64,000 nt of DNA from Methylomonas methanica (GTDB lineage Bacteria > Pseudomonadota > Gammaproteobacteria > Methylococcales > Methylomonadaceae): assembly GCF_001644035.1 (NCBI RefSeq), contig NZ_LUUG01000088.1, forward strand, positions 105,191-169,190, written 5' to 3'. The notes under the pieces are model-generated. The model was given only the letters and a program-made list of their open reading frames with translations, was not told the origin of the DNA and did not search any database. The translations under genes and the position numbers were made by a program. Each line of letters starts with the position of its first letter. The first letter of the stretch is position 1. Below, piece by piece: positions 26,743 to 36,031 of this stretch.

Positions 26743-27102
26743 ATGTCGGATAACAAAGCCTATCACATCGTCGCCGAAGCCCGGCGTTACAAAGAAGAGC
26801 GGGAAAAAGGCTACCGCGAACAAGCGTTGAAGCTGTATCCCTGGATATGCGGGCGCTGCTCGCGGGAGTTCGATCATAAAAATCTGCGTGAACTGACCGT
26901 GCATCACGTCAATCACGATCACGACCACAATCCGCCCGACGGCAGCAATTGGGAATTGCTGTGCCTGTACTGCCACGACAACGAACATCAGCGTTATGAA
27001 GAACATGTGCGTTACGGCGGCAAGGCCACTTCGGAAGGTAAGGCGCCGGTGGCAACCTTTAACCCTTTCGCCGATCTGAAAAACCTGATGAAAAAAGACT
27101 GA
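26743..27102 (+). CDS. yajD: YajD family HNH nuclease-like protein
   Basis: This 119-residue HNH protein has zinc-ligand pairs 'CGRC' (near 39) and 'CLYC' (near 76). The core is 'LTVHHVNHDHDHNPPDGSNWELLCLYCHDNEHQ', characteristic of YajD. The molecular role is not established. ATG 26743 has GGAGG upstream. Its stop overlaps the start of tag (TGATG), so the two are co-translated, which hints at a DNA repair link. Confidence 0.9.
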   Translation: MSDNKAYHIVAEARRYKEEREKGYREQALKLYPWICGRCSREFDHKNLRELTVHHVNHDHDHNPPDGSNWELLCLYCHDNEHQRYEEHVRYGGKATSEGKAPVATFNPFADLKNLMKKD

Positions 27103-27680
27103 TGCCGGGCAAATGCGTGTGGGCGCTAGGTAGCGCTAACGAAGAGCATTATCACGATCATGAATGGGGCGTGCCGCTACACGACGAGCGGATGTTGTTC
27201 GAGTTTCTGGTGCTGGAAGGCGCGCAGGCCGGTCTCAGTTGGCGAACCATACTCGACAAGCGCGAGGCTTATCGCGCCGCTTTCGATGATTTCGATCCAG
27301 TCAAGGTCGCCGCATATGATCACAAAAAACTGGCGTCGTTATTGCAAACTCACGGCATCGTCAAAAACCGACTGAAAATCCAATCCGCAGTCAGCAATGC
27401 CCAAGCTTTTTTGCGAGTGCAACAGGAATTCGGCAGTTTCGATCACTACATCTGGCGCTTTGTCGACCGCGAAACGCGGCAAAATCATTGGCTTAACCAT
27501 AGCCAATTACCGGCTTTCTCCCCGGAGTCGGTGCGCATGAGTAAAGACCTGCAAAAGCGCGGCTTTAAATTCGTCGGCAAAACCATCTGCTATGCTTATA
27601 TGCAGGCGGTGGGTATGGTCAACGATCACACTGTCGATTGTTTCCGCCACTCGCAACTGACAGCCACCACAACACCATGA
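27102..27680 (+). CDS. tag: DNA-3-methyladenine glycosylase I
   Basis: Tag removes 3-methyladenine from alkylated DNA. The N-terminus 'KCVWALGSANEEHYHDHEWGVPLHDERMLFEFLVLEGAQAGLSW' is diagnostic, including the base-pocket residues. The C-terminus has 'MQAVGMVNDHTVDCFRH', which supplies zinc ligands together with the N-terminal Cys. The 192-residue length is normal. Its end overlaps the next gene by ATGA. Confidence 0.95.
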   Translation: MPGKCVWALGSANEEHYHDHEWGVPLHDERMLFEFLVLEGAQAGLSWRTILDKREAYRAAFDDFDPVKVAAYDHKKLASLLQTHGIVKNRLKIQSAVSNAQAFLRVQQEFGSFDHYIWRFVDRETRQNHWLNHSQLPAFSPESVRMSKDLQKRGFKFVGKTICYAYMQAVGMVNDHTVDCFRHSQLTATTTP

Positions 27681-28156
27681 GCTCCGAACCGCTAGCCGCC
27701 GATTACCGGACTTTAATTGCCAATAGCCAAAGTCTGATAATCGCCAGCTGTTCCGAGTTCGGCATAGCCGAAGTCAGTTATGCGCCGTTCTTAGAATATC
27801 AAAACACTTATTACATCTATGTCAGCCAATTGGCCCGGCATACCGGCAATATGCTGCGCCAAGGCCAGGCATCCATCATGTTTATCGAACCCGAGTCCGA
27901 AGCAGTCAATCCGTTTGCCAGACGCCGCTTAGTATTCGAATGCGCGGTCGGCGAAATCGATAAACTCCAGGCGGCATATGCCCAGTTGCTAGATAGACTG
28001 CAAGACCGGTTCGGCGAAACAGTCGCGGTTTTACGCTCGCTCACAGATTTTCATTTACTGGCGCTAACCCCTTTACGCGGCCAATATGTCGCCGGTTTCG
28101 GCAAAGCATTTAGCATCAATGTCGAGAATGGCGTTCCGTTACCCGCAAACCATTAA
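27677..28156 (+). CDS. HugZ/pyridoxamine 5'-phosphate oxidase-fold protein (159 aa)
   Basis: A split beta-barrel flavin- or heme-binding fold is suggested by 'SCSEFGIAEVSYAPFLEYQNTYYIYVSQLARHTGNML' and 'ASIMFIEPESEAVNPFARRRLVFEC', typical of the HugZ-like branch. It may bind FMN or heme and might act in heme degradation or redox homeostasis. The end 'TPLRGQYVAGFGKAF' is also family-like. The start at 27677 is set by ATGA overlap with tag. Confidence 0.82.
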   Translation: MSSEPLAADYRTLIANSQSLIIASCSEFGIAEVSYAPFLEYQNTYYIYVSQLARHTGNMLRQGQASIMFIEPESEAVNPFARRRLVFECAVGEIDKLQAAYAQLLDRLQDRFGETVAVLRSLTDFHLLALTPLRGQYVAGFGKAFSINVENGVPLPANH

Positions 28157-28206
28157 AGCGACCGCTTCGCTAGCCTCGGCCATGACCAGAGTATGTCTGT
28201 TTAATC

Positions 28207-31200
28207 ATGCCGACAGCCTTTAGACTTTTTCTGATCAACAGCGCCTTGGCCCTAGCCTATTTTACCGGAGGCTATTTAGGGCATTTGCTGGCGATGCAGC
28301 CCAGCCATGCCAGCCCAATCTGGCCGTCAGCGGGGATCGCCCTGGCCGCTTTGCTTGGCTACGGCCCGAGAATATTGCCGGGTCTGATCATCGGCACCTT
28401 AGGCACGCAAATTTACGCTTTTTGGGATCTGGCTACGTCAGACGATTGGTTACCGCCGATTTGGATGGGCAGTGCCGCCAGCCTCGGCGCCATCGCGCAA
28501 CCCATGCTCGGTGCGGCCCTGATCAACCGCTGGATAGGCAAACATAACCCGCTGATGGAAGATCGGCATGTCGTCTGGTTTTTCTTGTTGGCGATTACCA
28601 GTTGCTTGATATCGGCTAGCGTCGGCACCAGTTTTCTGTACATTTTCGATACTATCGATGCCGAAGAAATCGGCCTGAACTGGTGTACCTGGTGGATAGG
28701 CGATGCCATAGGCACGGTGATCTTTGCGCCCTTGCTGCTGTTGTTTGTCGGTACACCGCGGCATATCTGGCGGCAACGGCAAAAATTCGTCGCCTATCCT
28801 TTATCGATCTCGCTGTTGTTGGTGGTTATCGCCTTTGTCTATAGTCGTAACCTGGAAAACCAGCGTATCAATGGGTTGTTCGAAAACCAGATGAATTTGA
28901 CCCATACCAACCTCCAGGAACATTTCGGCGACGATATTTTGAATAATCAGTTGCTGAAAGCCTTATTCGACAGTTCGGAAACGGTCAGTCCCAATGAGTT
29001 CAGGCTATTCGCGCATACCATTTTCAGTAAGCATCCGGAGCTGGAGGCATTGGAATGGATACCCAGAGTCAATGCCGAAGACCGCAGCGCATTCGAACAC
29101 CAAACAGAAACAACCATCCGCGAACGCGACCTCAACCAACAATTGATACCGGCCGGGAAGCGAAACGTTTATTTACCCATTGCTTACTCATTTGGAAATC
29201 AGCAGAACGTAGGCTTCGATGTCGCCAGCAACCAACAGCTATTAGCGGCGATCCACAAAGCGATTACATCCGGCGAAACGGTGGTTACGGCCGGCATCGC
29301 CTGCGAAGACAATCAACCCTGCTTTGCCATTTATTCGCCGGTTTATCTTAAAGGAAAATCACTTAACACCAGCGCCCAGCGCCAGCAGTTTTTTCTGGGA
29401 TTGGTCGCCAATGTATTTAAGCTAAGCAGCGAAATTCAGGAACTGTCCGCGCGCCTGCAAAGCATACGTTTGTCCGTAGCCATCTATGATCAAGACCTGC
29501 TGCTATATCGCAGCGCTCCGGAAGGCGCTGAATCGAAAAAATATTACTTTCCTCCAACTAGACGGCAATCGCTAGCGGTCGCTGACCGGAACTGGACGCT
29601 TGAATATAAACCGCTGCCGGAGTTTTATGCGCAACAACATTCCTGGACGGTTTGGTGGCTGCTGTCCGGAAGCTTTTTGCTCTGCGGCCTGACCAGCTTC
29701 GGTTTAATGCTGATGAGCGGACGCACCGCCCGCATCGAAGATTTGGTGGCTTTGAAAACCCGCGACTTGTTGCGCAGCAACCAGGCTCTGAATACCGAGA
29801 TCGAACGCCGCAAACAGCAGGAAAACGAGCTCCGCATTGCCGCAACCACGTTCCAGTCGCACGAGGCTATTATCGTCACCGATGCCGATGGGGCGATCTT
29901 GCGCGTCAACAACGCCTTTAACAAAATCACCGGCTACAGCGCAGAGGAAGTGATTGGCCGCCAGCCGGATTTTCTGTCGTCGGCCCATCAAGCTCCCGGA
30001 TTTATTCAAGCCTTGATCCAGGCCTTGGCCAGGGATAATCAATGGCAGGGCGAAATTTTGAATCGGCGCAAAAACGGCGACGTATTTCCGGAATGGCTCA
30101 CCGTTACCGGCGTGCGGGACGAGCAGGGCCACCTGCTCAATTATGTAGCGATTTTTTCCGACATCAGCGAACAAAAAGCCGCCGAGCGGGAAATCCATGA
30201 ACTGGCATTTTACGATCCGCTGACCGGCTTGCCGAACCGGCGTTTGCTGCTGGATAGGTTGAAACAGGAAATCGCCGCCGCCAAACGCCAAAGTTATTAT
30301 GGTTCGCTGTTTTTTCTGGATTTGGACCATTTCAAAACCCTTAACGATTCGCGCGGCCATCAAGTCGGCGACGAATTGCTGATCCAGGTTGCCCAACGTC
30401 TTAAATCGATTATCCGCGACGAAGATACCGCGTGTCGGTTGGGCGGCGACGAATTTATCGTGATGGTGCCGGGCCGCTATTCGCAACTGTCGCAAGCGAC
30501 CAGTCACGCCGCGATGCTGGCGGAAAAAATCCTGCACACCATCAATCAACCTTTCACGGTACAGGGCAGCGAACATCACTTTTCCACCAGCATAGGCGTA
30601 ACCGTGTTTCCCGAGGTGGCCGAGCAGCCGGAAGCGGTTATTCAACAAGCGGATACCGCAATGTACCGAGCCAAGGAAAGCGGCCGTAACGGCATCAGTT
30701 TTTATCGGCCATCGATGCAGGAAACAGCCGACCGCCGCTTGACGTTGGAAAAAGAGATTCGTCAGGCGCTGAAACAAAAGCAGTTTTTACTGCACTATCA
30801 GGCGCAGGTCGATCACCTCGGCAAAGTGGTCAGCGCCGAAGCGCTGATCCGCTGGCAGCATCCGGAAAAAGGCATGGTTTCGCCGGCGGAATTTATCCCG
30901 ATTGCCGAAGATACCCAGTTGATTTTGCCGATAGGCGAATGGGTTATGCGCGAGGCCTGCCGGCAGATCAAGGTGTGGGACGAACAGAACCTAGCTATAC
31001 ATCATGTGGCGGTTAACGTCAGTTCCCGGCAATTCCGCCAGGCCGATTTTGTCGATCAAGTAAAACGCATTTTGATCGACGCCGAACTGCCCGCCGAGCG
31101 TCTGGTCATCGAACTGACCGAAGGCTGCGTCATCAGTGACATAGACGACACCGTGGAAAAAATGCGCGACTTGCAAACCCTAGGCGTGAAAACCTCAATC

Positions 31201-31506
31201 GACGATTTCGGTATCGGTTACTCCTCGCTGTCTTACCTGAAAAAACTGCCCATCAGCCAATTGAAGATCGATCAGAGTTTCGTCCGGGACATCGCCAGCG
31301 ACCCCAACGACGCGGTGATTGTGGAGACCATTATCAATATGGCTAAAAACTTAGGTCTACATGTGATTGCAGAAGGCGTGGAAACCCAGGAACAAATGAT
31401 CTTTTTACGCAATAAAGGCTGTCTATCCTACCAAGGCTATTACACCGGCAGGCCAGTGGCCGCTGCCAAATTTGAGCTGGAAGACAGATTACTTCCCACC
31501 GAGTAA
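28207..31506 (+). CDS. Membrane c-di-GMP turnover protein: MASE1-CHASE-PAS-GGDEF-EAL (1099 aa)
   Basis: The N-terminal MASE1 membrane sensor runs about 1-215, with about eight helices and 'PSHASPIWPSAGIALAALLGYG'. An extracytoplasmic CHASE-type domain lies at about 235-420 ('LEALEWIPRV', 'FDVASNQQLLAAI', 'FAIYSPVY'), and a further membrane helix near 480. A PAS domain is at about 545-655 ('ITDADGAILRVNNAFNKITGYSAEE' style). The GGDEF domain is about 665-830 with an intact 'GGDEF' near 745, and the EAL domain about 840-1090 with 'EALIRWQHPEKG' near 877. Both catalytic motifs look intact, so it could make and degrade c-di-GMP. It stands alone. Confidence 0.95.
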   Translation: MPTAFRLFLINSALALAYFTGGYLGHLLAMQPSHASPIWPSAGIALAALLGYGPRILPGLIIGTLGTQIYAFWDLATSDDWLPPIWMGSAASLGAIAQPMLGAALINRWIGKHNPLMEDRHVVWFFLLAITSCLISASVGTSFLYIFDTIDAEEIGLNWCTWWIGDAIGTVIFAPLLLLFVGTPRHIWRQRQKFVAYPLSISLLLVVIAFVYSRNLENQRINGLFENQMNLTHTNLQEHFGDDILNNQLLKALFDSSETVSPNEFRLFAHTIFSKHPELEALEWIPRVNAEDRSAFEHQTETTIRERDLNQQLIPAGKRNVYLPIAYSFGNQQNVGFDVASNQQLLAAIHKAITSGETVVTAGIACEDNQPCFAIYSPVYLKGKSLNTSAQRQQFFLGLVANVFKLSSEIQELSARLQSIRLSVAIYDQDLLLYRSAPEGAESKKYYFPPTRRQSLAVADRNWTLEYKPLPEFYAQQHSWTVWWLLSGSFLLCGLTSFGLMLMSGRTARIEDLVALKTRDLLRSNQALNTEIERRKQQENELRIAATTFQSHEAIIVTDADGAILRVNNAFNKITGYSAEEVIGRQPDFLSSAHQAPGFIQALIQALARDNQWQGEILNRRKNGDVFPEWLTVTGVRDEQGHLLNYVAIFSDISEQKAAEREIHELAFYDPLTGLPNRRLLLDRLKQEIAAAKRQSYYGSLFFLDLDHFKTLNDSRGHQVGDELLIQVAQRLKSIIRDEDTACRLGGDEFIVMVPGRYSQLSQATSHAAMLAEKILHTINQPFTVQGSEHHFSTSIGVTVFPEVAEQPEAVIQQADTAMYRAKESGRNGISFYRPSMQETADRRLTLEKEIRQALKQKQFLLHYQAQVDHLGKVVSAEALIRWQHPEKGMVSPAEFIPIAEDTQLILPIGEWVMREACRQIKVWDEQNLAIHHVAVNVSSRQFRQADFVDQVKRILIDAELPAERLVIELTEGCVISDIDDTVEKMRDLQTLGVKTSIDDFGIGYSSLSYLKKLPISQLKIDQSFVRDIASDPNDAVIVETIINMAKNLGLHVIAEGVETQEQMIFLRNKGCLSYQGYYTGRPVAAAKFELEDRLLPTE

Positions 31507-31726
31507 CCGGTTATTTAAGCTCTGAGAAGATTGTCTGCACCAAAGCCGGAACCCAAGGTTATGCGCGAGGTCTAGTTGGCTCCCGCTTTCGGGAATATAG
31601 GTCATAGGATTTACCCTTAAACCATTCACAACACATCGCCCCCCAAGCAAATCCGACAAACATTCTCGTATTGGGGGCGGCTGCGTTAAAATCGTCGCGT
31701 TAACCATCCGACTAGGGACTTTGAAG

Positions 31727-32692
31727 ATGAATATGAAAATTTGCCTGTTTGCCATTGCCGCTTTATTGCCGCAGTTTGCCGGTGCCAATGAGAAACCCAC
31801 TATCCGCATAGGCGCCATGGCGGCCGGCACCTTAAATTGGGAACTGGCGGCTATGCGTAATCAAGGACTGCTGGACAAAGCGGAATTCAACGTAGAAAAC
31901 ATTGCGGTTGCCAATCAACAAGCCGGCAAGGTAGCTCTGCAGGCCGGCTCGGTCGATGTGATCGTCTCCGACTGGATCTGGACCTCCAGCATGCGCAGCA
32001 CCGGCACAAATTTGAGCTTTTACCCGTTTTCCGACACCTCCGGCGTGCTAATGGTGCCGGCCGATAGCCCAATCAAGTCGCTGGCCGATCTAAAAGGCAA
32101 AAAACTGGGTATAGCCGGCGGCGAGCTGGATAAAAACTGGCTACTGTTGCAGGCGTTGGGCCAGCAACAACAAGTGGACCTGAATGCCGGCGTGGAAAAA
32201 ATCTACGGGGCGCCGCCATTACTGAGCCAGCAACTGTTGGAAAAACGCGTCGATGCCTTGCTGACCTTTTGGCAATTTGCCGCGCATCTGGAAGCGCAAG
32301 GTTACCGGGCGCTGTTGACAGGCGAAGAGATCATCCGCCAGCTCGGCATCAGCGAAACCGTACCCAGCATCGGCTATGTGTTCAAACAGGACTGGGCAGA
32401 TCAACATAAAGCGGCGTTCAAACAATTCCTTAACCTGAGTAAACAGGCCCACGACACGCTGTGCAGCTCCGATACGGAATGGCAGAAAATCCTGCCGCTT
32501 ACCGACGCAACCAGTCCGAAAGAACAACAAAAACTCAGAGAGCGCTATTGCCAGGGCCGGGTAGAGCAATGGGGCGCCACTCAACAAAGCGCTGCCGCAA
32601 AAATCTACACCCTGCTGCACCAACTCAGTAACAACAAGCTGACCGGCCAATCGGCTCAACTACAAGCGGGGACATTCTGGTCGGCCGATTGA
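31727..32692 (+). CDS. Periplasmic binding protein of a NitT/TauT-type ABC importer
   Basis: A signal peptide ('MNMKICLFAIAALLPQFAGA') precedes an NMT1/SsuA-like binding fold: 'IRIGAMAAGTLNWELAAMRNQG', 'ADSPIKSLADLKGKKLGIAGG', 'EKRVDALLTFWQFAAHLEAQG'. Members bind nitrate, sulfonates, pyrimidine precursors or cyanate; the ligand here cannot be inferred. ATG 31727 follows an AGGG site. The gene overlaps the permease start, forming a three-gene operon. Confidence 0.88.
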   Translation: MNMKICLFAIAALLPQFAGANEKPTIRIGAMAAGTLNWELAAMRNQGLLDKAEFNVENIAVANQQAGKVALQAGSVDVIVSDWIWTSSMRSTGTNLSFYPFSDTSGVLMVPADSPIKSLADLKGKKLGIAGGELDKNWLLLQALGQQQQVDLNAGVEKIYGAPPLLSQQLLEKRVDALLTFWQFAAHLEAQGYRALLTGEEIIRQLGISETVPSIGYVFKQDWADQHKAAFKQFLNLSKQAHDTLCSSDTEWQKILPLTDATSPKEQQKLRERYCQGRVEQWGATQQSAAAKIYTLLHQLSNNKLTGQSAQLQAGTFWSAD

Positions 32693-33453
32693 TGTTGACG
32701 GGCACTTTTAAATTTAATCACACCGCCCTTACGCTGCTGTCGCTGTTAATGCTGCTAGGCATCTGGCAGCTAGCGGCTGGCTTGGCAAACAGCCCCACAT
32801 TACCCTATCCAGCCCGAGTCGCATTGGTGTTCTGGCAGGCCACTCAATCCGGGGAACTGCCTTACCATTTAGGCGTGACTCTGCTGCGATTGGTGGTCAG
32901 TTTCTCGATTGCGATGGTATTAGGCTGCGCGATAGGGGTGACGCTGGGTAACAATAAAACCCTGGATGCGTTTTTCGACCACTGGCTGGTGATATTTCTG
33001 AATATCCCCGCGCTGGTCACCATCATCCTCTGCTATGTCTGGTTCGGGTTGGCGGAATCGGCGGCAATTCTGGCGGTGGTGATCAATAAACTGCCGAATG
33101 TGATCGTCACCATTCGTGAAGGCACGCGGGCGCTAGACAAGGATTTACTGGAAATGGCCGAAAGCTACCGTTTCGACCGCAAAAAGACTTTTTTACATGT
33201 GATTTGGCCGCAGTTGCATCCGTTCGTGATGGCCGCCACCCGCTCCGGCCTGGCGCTGATCTGGAAAATCATTTTGGTGGTGGAACTGCTCGGCCGCAGC
33301 AACGGCATGGGCTATCAATTGCATCTGTTTTTTCAATTGTTCGATGTCGCCAGCCTGCTGGCTTATACCTTTGCCTTTGTCGCGGTCATCCAACTGATCG
33401 AATGGCTGCTGCTGCGGCCCTTGGACCGCAAAGCCTTGCGGTGGCGGCGATGA
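32692..33453 (+). CDS. ABC transporter permease (NitT/TauT type)
   Basis: This inner-membrane permease of 253 residues has about six helices and the coupling-loop motif near 'IREGTRALDKDLLEMAESYRF' (EAA-like). The N-terminal 'LGIWQLAAGLANSPTLPYPARV' is typical of SsuC/TauC-type permeases. I chose ATG 32692, which overlaps the previous stop as TGATG; a TTG at 32689 is an alternative. Its own stop overlaps the ATPase start. Confidence 0.9.
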   Translation: MLTGTFKFNHTALTLLSLLMLLGIWQLAAGLANSPTLPYPARVALVFWQATQSGELPYHLGVTLLRLVVSFSIAMVLGCAIGVTLGNNKTLDAFFDHWLVIFLNIPALVTIILCYVWFGLAESAAILAVVINKLPNVIVTIREGTRALDKDLLEMAESYRFDRKKTFLHVIWPQLHPFVMAATRSGLALIWKIILVVELLGRSNGMGYQLHLFFQLFDVASLLAYTFAFVAVIQLIEWLLLRPLDRKALRWRR

Positions 33454-34193
33454 ACGATATTACCATCAGCATCCAGGATAAGACTTATCGCTCGAGGCAT
33501 GTCGACGACCGCCAACACCAGGCAATTGCCGATTTGCAGCTCGGCGTGGGGCGTAACGAATTCGTCTGCCTACTCGGTCCCTCCGGCTGCGGCAAAACCA
33601 CATTATTGAATATGATTGCCGGGCTGGATAGCCATTATCAGGGCCAAATCCGCATCGGTAGCCAGGCCGCGACCGCCAAGATCGGCTATGTATTTCAAAA
33701 TCCGCGGCTACTGCCCTGGTATACCGTCCGCCAAAACATCGAAGTGGTCTTTGCGCAAACGCCGCCAACCGCCTTGATCGATTCATTACTGGCAGACATG
33801 CAACTGAGCGATGTGCAGCAGGTTTATCCGGAACGCTTGTCGCTCGGCATGCAGCGGCGGGTAGCGATTATCCGCGCCTTCGCGATCAATCCCGACATCC
33901 TGCTGATGGACGAGCCCTTCGTTTCGCTGGATGCGCCCAGCGCTCGGCAGGTAAGAAATCTGTTGTATTCGCTGTGGCAACAGCGGCCGCATACGGTACT
34001 GTTCGTCAGTCATGATCTACGCGAAGCGATTGCGCTGGCAGATCGCTTGATTTTCCTCTCGCCGCCGCCGATGCGGATTGTCAGCGATATTCCGGTACAT
34101 ATCCCGCGTGACTTGCGGAATGACGAGACGCAAATCGAGGCGTTTCGCGAGCGTTTGCTGAGCGAGCATCCGGCGATTAACGGGCTGTTGTAA
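33450..34193 (+). CDS. ABC transporter ATPase (NitT/TauT type)
   Basis: This ATPase of 247 residues shows Walker A 'GPSGCGKTT', Q-loop 'VFQNPRLLPWYTV', an unusual signature 'LSLGMQRR' (Leu for the second Gly of LSGGQ), Walker B 'ILLMDEPFVSLD' and H-loop 'VSHDLREAI'. It powers the importer encoded by the two genes upstream and starts in an ATGA overlap with the permease. Confidence 0.93.
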   Translation: MNDITISIQDKTYRSRHVDDRQHQAIADLQLGVGRNEFVCLLGPSGCGKTTLLNMIAGLDSHYQGQIRIGSQAATAKIGYVFQNPRLLPWYTVRQNIEVVFAQTPPTALIDSLLADMQLSDVQQVYPERLSLGMQRRVAIIRAFAINPDILLMDEPFVSLDAPSARQVRNLLYSLWQQRPHTVLFVSHDLREAIALADRLIFLSPPPMRIVSDIPVHIPRDLRNDETQIEAFRERLLSEHPAINGLL

Positions 34194-34194
34194 G

Positions 34195-34755
34195 GTGCGC
34201 GTCGTCGTCAAGACTTGTGAAGTCGAGGAAGTCATCAAGAAATCCCGCTTCATCGGCATCATCAGTCCTTGCCAGACCGAACGCGAAGCCTTGCTGTTAC
34301 TGCGAGATTTGCATCAACGCTACCCGGATGCCAGCCATATCGTATACGCCTACCGCATCCAGTCGCCGGACGGTCTGATTTGCCGCTTTCACGATGCCGG
34401 CGAACCCAGCGGCACTGCCGGCAAACCGATCTTTCAGCACTTGGAAGGCAAACAACTAATCAATCTGGTTGTGGCGGTGATTCGTTATTTCGGCGGAGTG
34501 AAACTGGGCGCGGGGGGCTTGACCCGCGCTTACGGCAATGTCGCCAAGCAAGTCATAGAAGCCGCAGACATCGTCGAATACATTGAATTTGTCGAGCTGA
34601 CATTAAATCTGGATTACCACCGGCTACAAGCGCTGGAATATCAACTGAAAAAACTGGACGGCGGCATTATCGCTCAGGATTTTTCCGATTCGGTAAGGCT
34701 AACCGTCAAACTTCCCAAAAGTAATCTGCCCGCGCTTAGCGCATTCCTGGATTAA
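34195..34755 (+). CDS. YigZ/IMPACT family protein
   Basis: The 186-residue protein has the UPF0029/IMPACT N-terminal domain ('KKSRFIGIISPCQTEREALLLL', 'HDAGEPSGTAGKPIFQHL', 'AVIRYFGGVKLGAGGLTRAYG') and the small C-terminal ferredoxin-like part. The start is GTG 34195, one base after the ATPase stop. The function in bacteria is unclear; the eukaryotic homologue regulates translation. Confidence 0.93.
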   Translation: MRVVVKTCEVEEVIKKSRFIGIISPCQTEREALLLLRDLHQRYPDASHIVYAYRIQSPDGLICRFHDAGEPSGTAGKPIFQHLEGKQLINLVVAVIRYFGGVKLGAGGLTRAYGNVAKQVIEAADIVEYIEFVELTLNLDYHRLQALEYQLKKLDGGIIAQDFSDSVRLTVKLPKSNLPALSAFLD

Positions 34756-34912
34756 AAACAGCTTATAACAGCGCCAGATGACAGCTTTATTTCACTTTTG
34801 TTTCTCTAAAGGAAACAAACAATCCACTATCGCCAGTATTGTAAATAAAAAAATAAGGCTTATAGTGAAGTCGTCTTCATTGGTATCGACTGTATTCAGT
34901 CTAGGAGCAAAA

Positions 34913-35074
34913 ATGAACAAATCGAACAATCTGTATAGAGACGTACTCACCGGTCTGTTTTTCACCAGCGGCGTGTTTGGCTTCATGTCTGGCGAGTTCA
35001 TCATCTCCACCATGCTATTTGGCGCTGCAACCATCGCCAGCAATCTGGATTTTAGCGACTCGTTTCGCGCTTAA
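34913..35074 (+). CDS. Small hydrophobic protein of unknown function (53 aa)
   Basis: ATG 34913 is preceded by AGGAGC and the gene is followed by a strong terminator, so this short gene is probably real. The product has two hydrophobic stretches (about 10-26 and 29-44, glycine/phenylalanine-rich), so it may be a membrane peptide. I do not recognise it. Confidence 0.6.
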   Translation: MNKSNNLYRDVLTGLFFTSGVFGFMSGEFIISTMLFGAATIASNLDFSDSFRA

Positions 35075-35122
35075 GTTTTGTTGTACCTCCCTCGTTGTTA
35101 AGCAGTTAATCTGTTTATTTCA

Positions 35123-35160
35123 AGTCCGTCAGCCGCCTCCGTGGCTGGCGGGCTCTTTTT
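35123..35160 (+). terminator. Rho-independent terminator
   Basis: A stem of about 14 pairs, with G-U wobbles, closes a CTCC loop and is followed by CTTTTT. It ends the small-membrane-protein transcript just before the convergent djlA stop. Confidence 0.85.
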
Positions 35161-35962
35161 AAAATCCTCTTGCTTCGCGTATCGTCTCGTAGGCTTTTCT
35201 GATTTGCTGAGTCTTTTGCTTGGCCATCTGCATCATTTCCTCCGGTAAACCTTTGGCTACCAACTTGTCCGGATGATGCTGACTCATCAGACGCCGATAG
35301 GCTTTTTTAACGTCGGCATCGTCGGCTGTGGCGGCTATGCCCAACACGGCGTAGGCATCCTCTAATTTAGACAAGCCTGCTTTAGCTGTTTGAAACTGTT
35401 CGCCGGACTGCTGAAAACGATGTTGCGCCTGTACTTGCCCTTTAATAATTTGATATTCGAAACGCGATACACCCAGTTGCGCACAGATATCCAGTAACAG
35501 CTTTTCTTCCTTGGCATCGTAGATGCCGTCGGCAAAAGCCGCCTGAATCTGAATTTCGACGAACATTCGTACCAAATGGGTGCGGCGATGGCATTCCACC
35601 CGAAATTGCCGTAGCACGTCCGCTAACGGAAAATCGACCTGCTTGCCTTGCTGAAACAGTTGCACGGCGACTTCGCGCAGCTCGGGGTTGAGCTCCATAT
35701 TGTCCATCACCCGTTTCGCCAGCCCGATTTCTTCGTTGGAAACCCGACCATCCGCCTTTGCGACGTGACCCATCACCGCGAAGGTGGCGGTGAAAAATGC
35801 CATTTGTACGCGTTGCTGGTCGCCGGGATTAAATGACTCGCCTGCCATCCCGTCCATTCCTGCATCGAACTGATGCCCGATCGATGCGCCGAAAATCGCC
35901 CCCAGCGGGCCACCCAACATAAATCCAAATGCGCCACCCACCAACTTGCCCAGCCAACTCAT
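35159..35962 (-). CDS. djlA: DjlA-type co-chaperone (membrane-anchored, TerB + DnaJ domains)
   Basis: The protein of 267 residues starts with a glycine-rich membrane segment ('GKLVGGAFGFMLGGPLGAIFG', about 5-30), typical of DjlA. A TerB-like helical domain follows (about 50-170, 'AVMGHVAKADGRVSNEEI'). The C-terminal J domain (about 200-265) keeps the HPD motif in 'MSQHHPDKLVAKG'. It would stimulate DnaK ATPase at the inner membrane. ATG 35962 has AGGA/GGAAA upstream and gives the correct N-terminus; the open frame extends further upstream without support. It is divergent from purC. Confidence 0.93.
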   Translation of the reverse strand: MSWLGKLVGGAFGFMLGGPLGAIFGASIGHQFDAGMDGMAGESFNPGDQQRVQMAFFTATFAVMGHVAKADGRVSNEEIGLAKRVMDNMELNPELREVAVQLFQQGKQVDFPLADVLRQFRVECHRRTHLVRMFVEIQIQAAFADGIYDAKEEKLLLDICAQLGVSRFEYQIIKGQVQAQHRFQQSGEQFQTAKAGLSKLEDAYAVLGIAATADDADVKKAYRRLMSQHHPDKLVAKGLPEEMMQMAKQKTQQIRKAYETIREARGF

Positions 35963-36031
35963 GCGTTTCCTATCCTCAACAGGTTTAATGATAAAATTGC
36001 AGCCACTTTCCACTGACTTTGCACCCGTATT

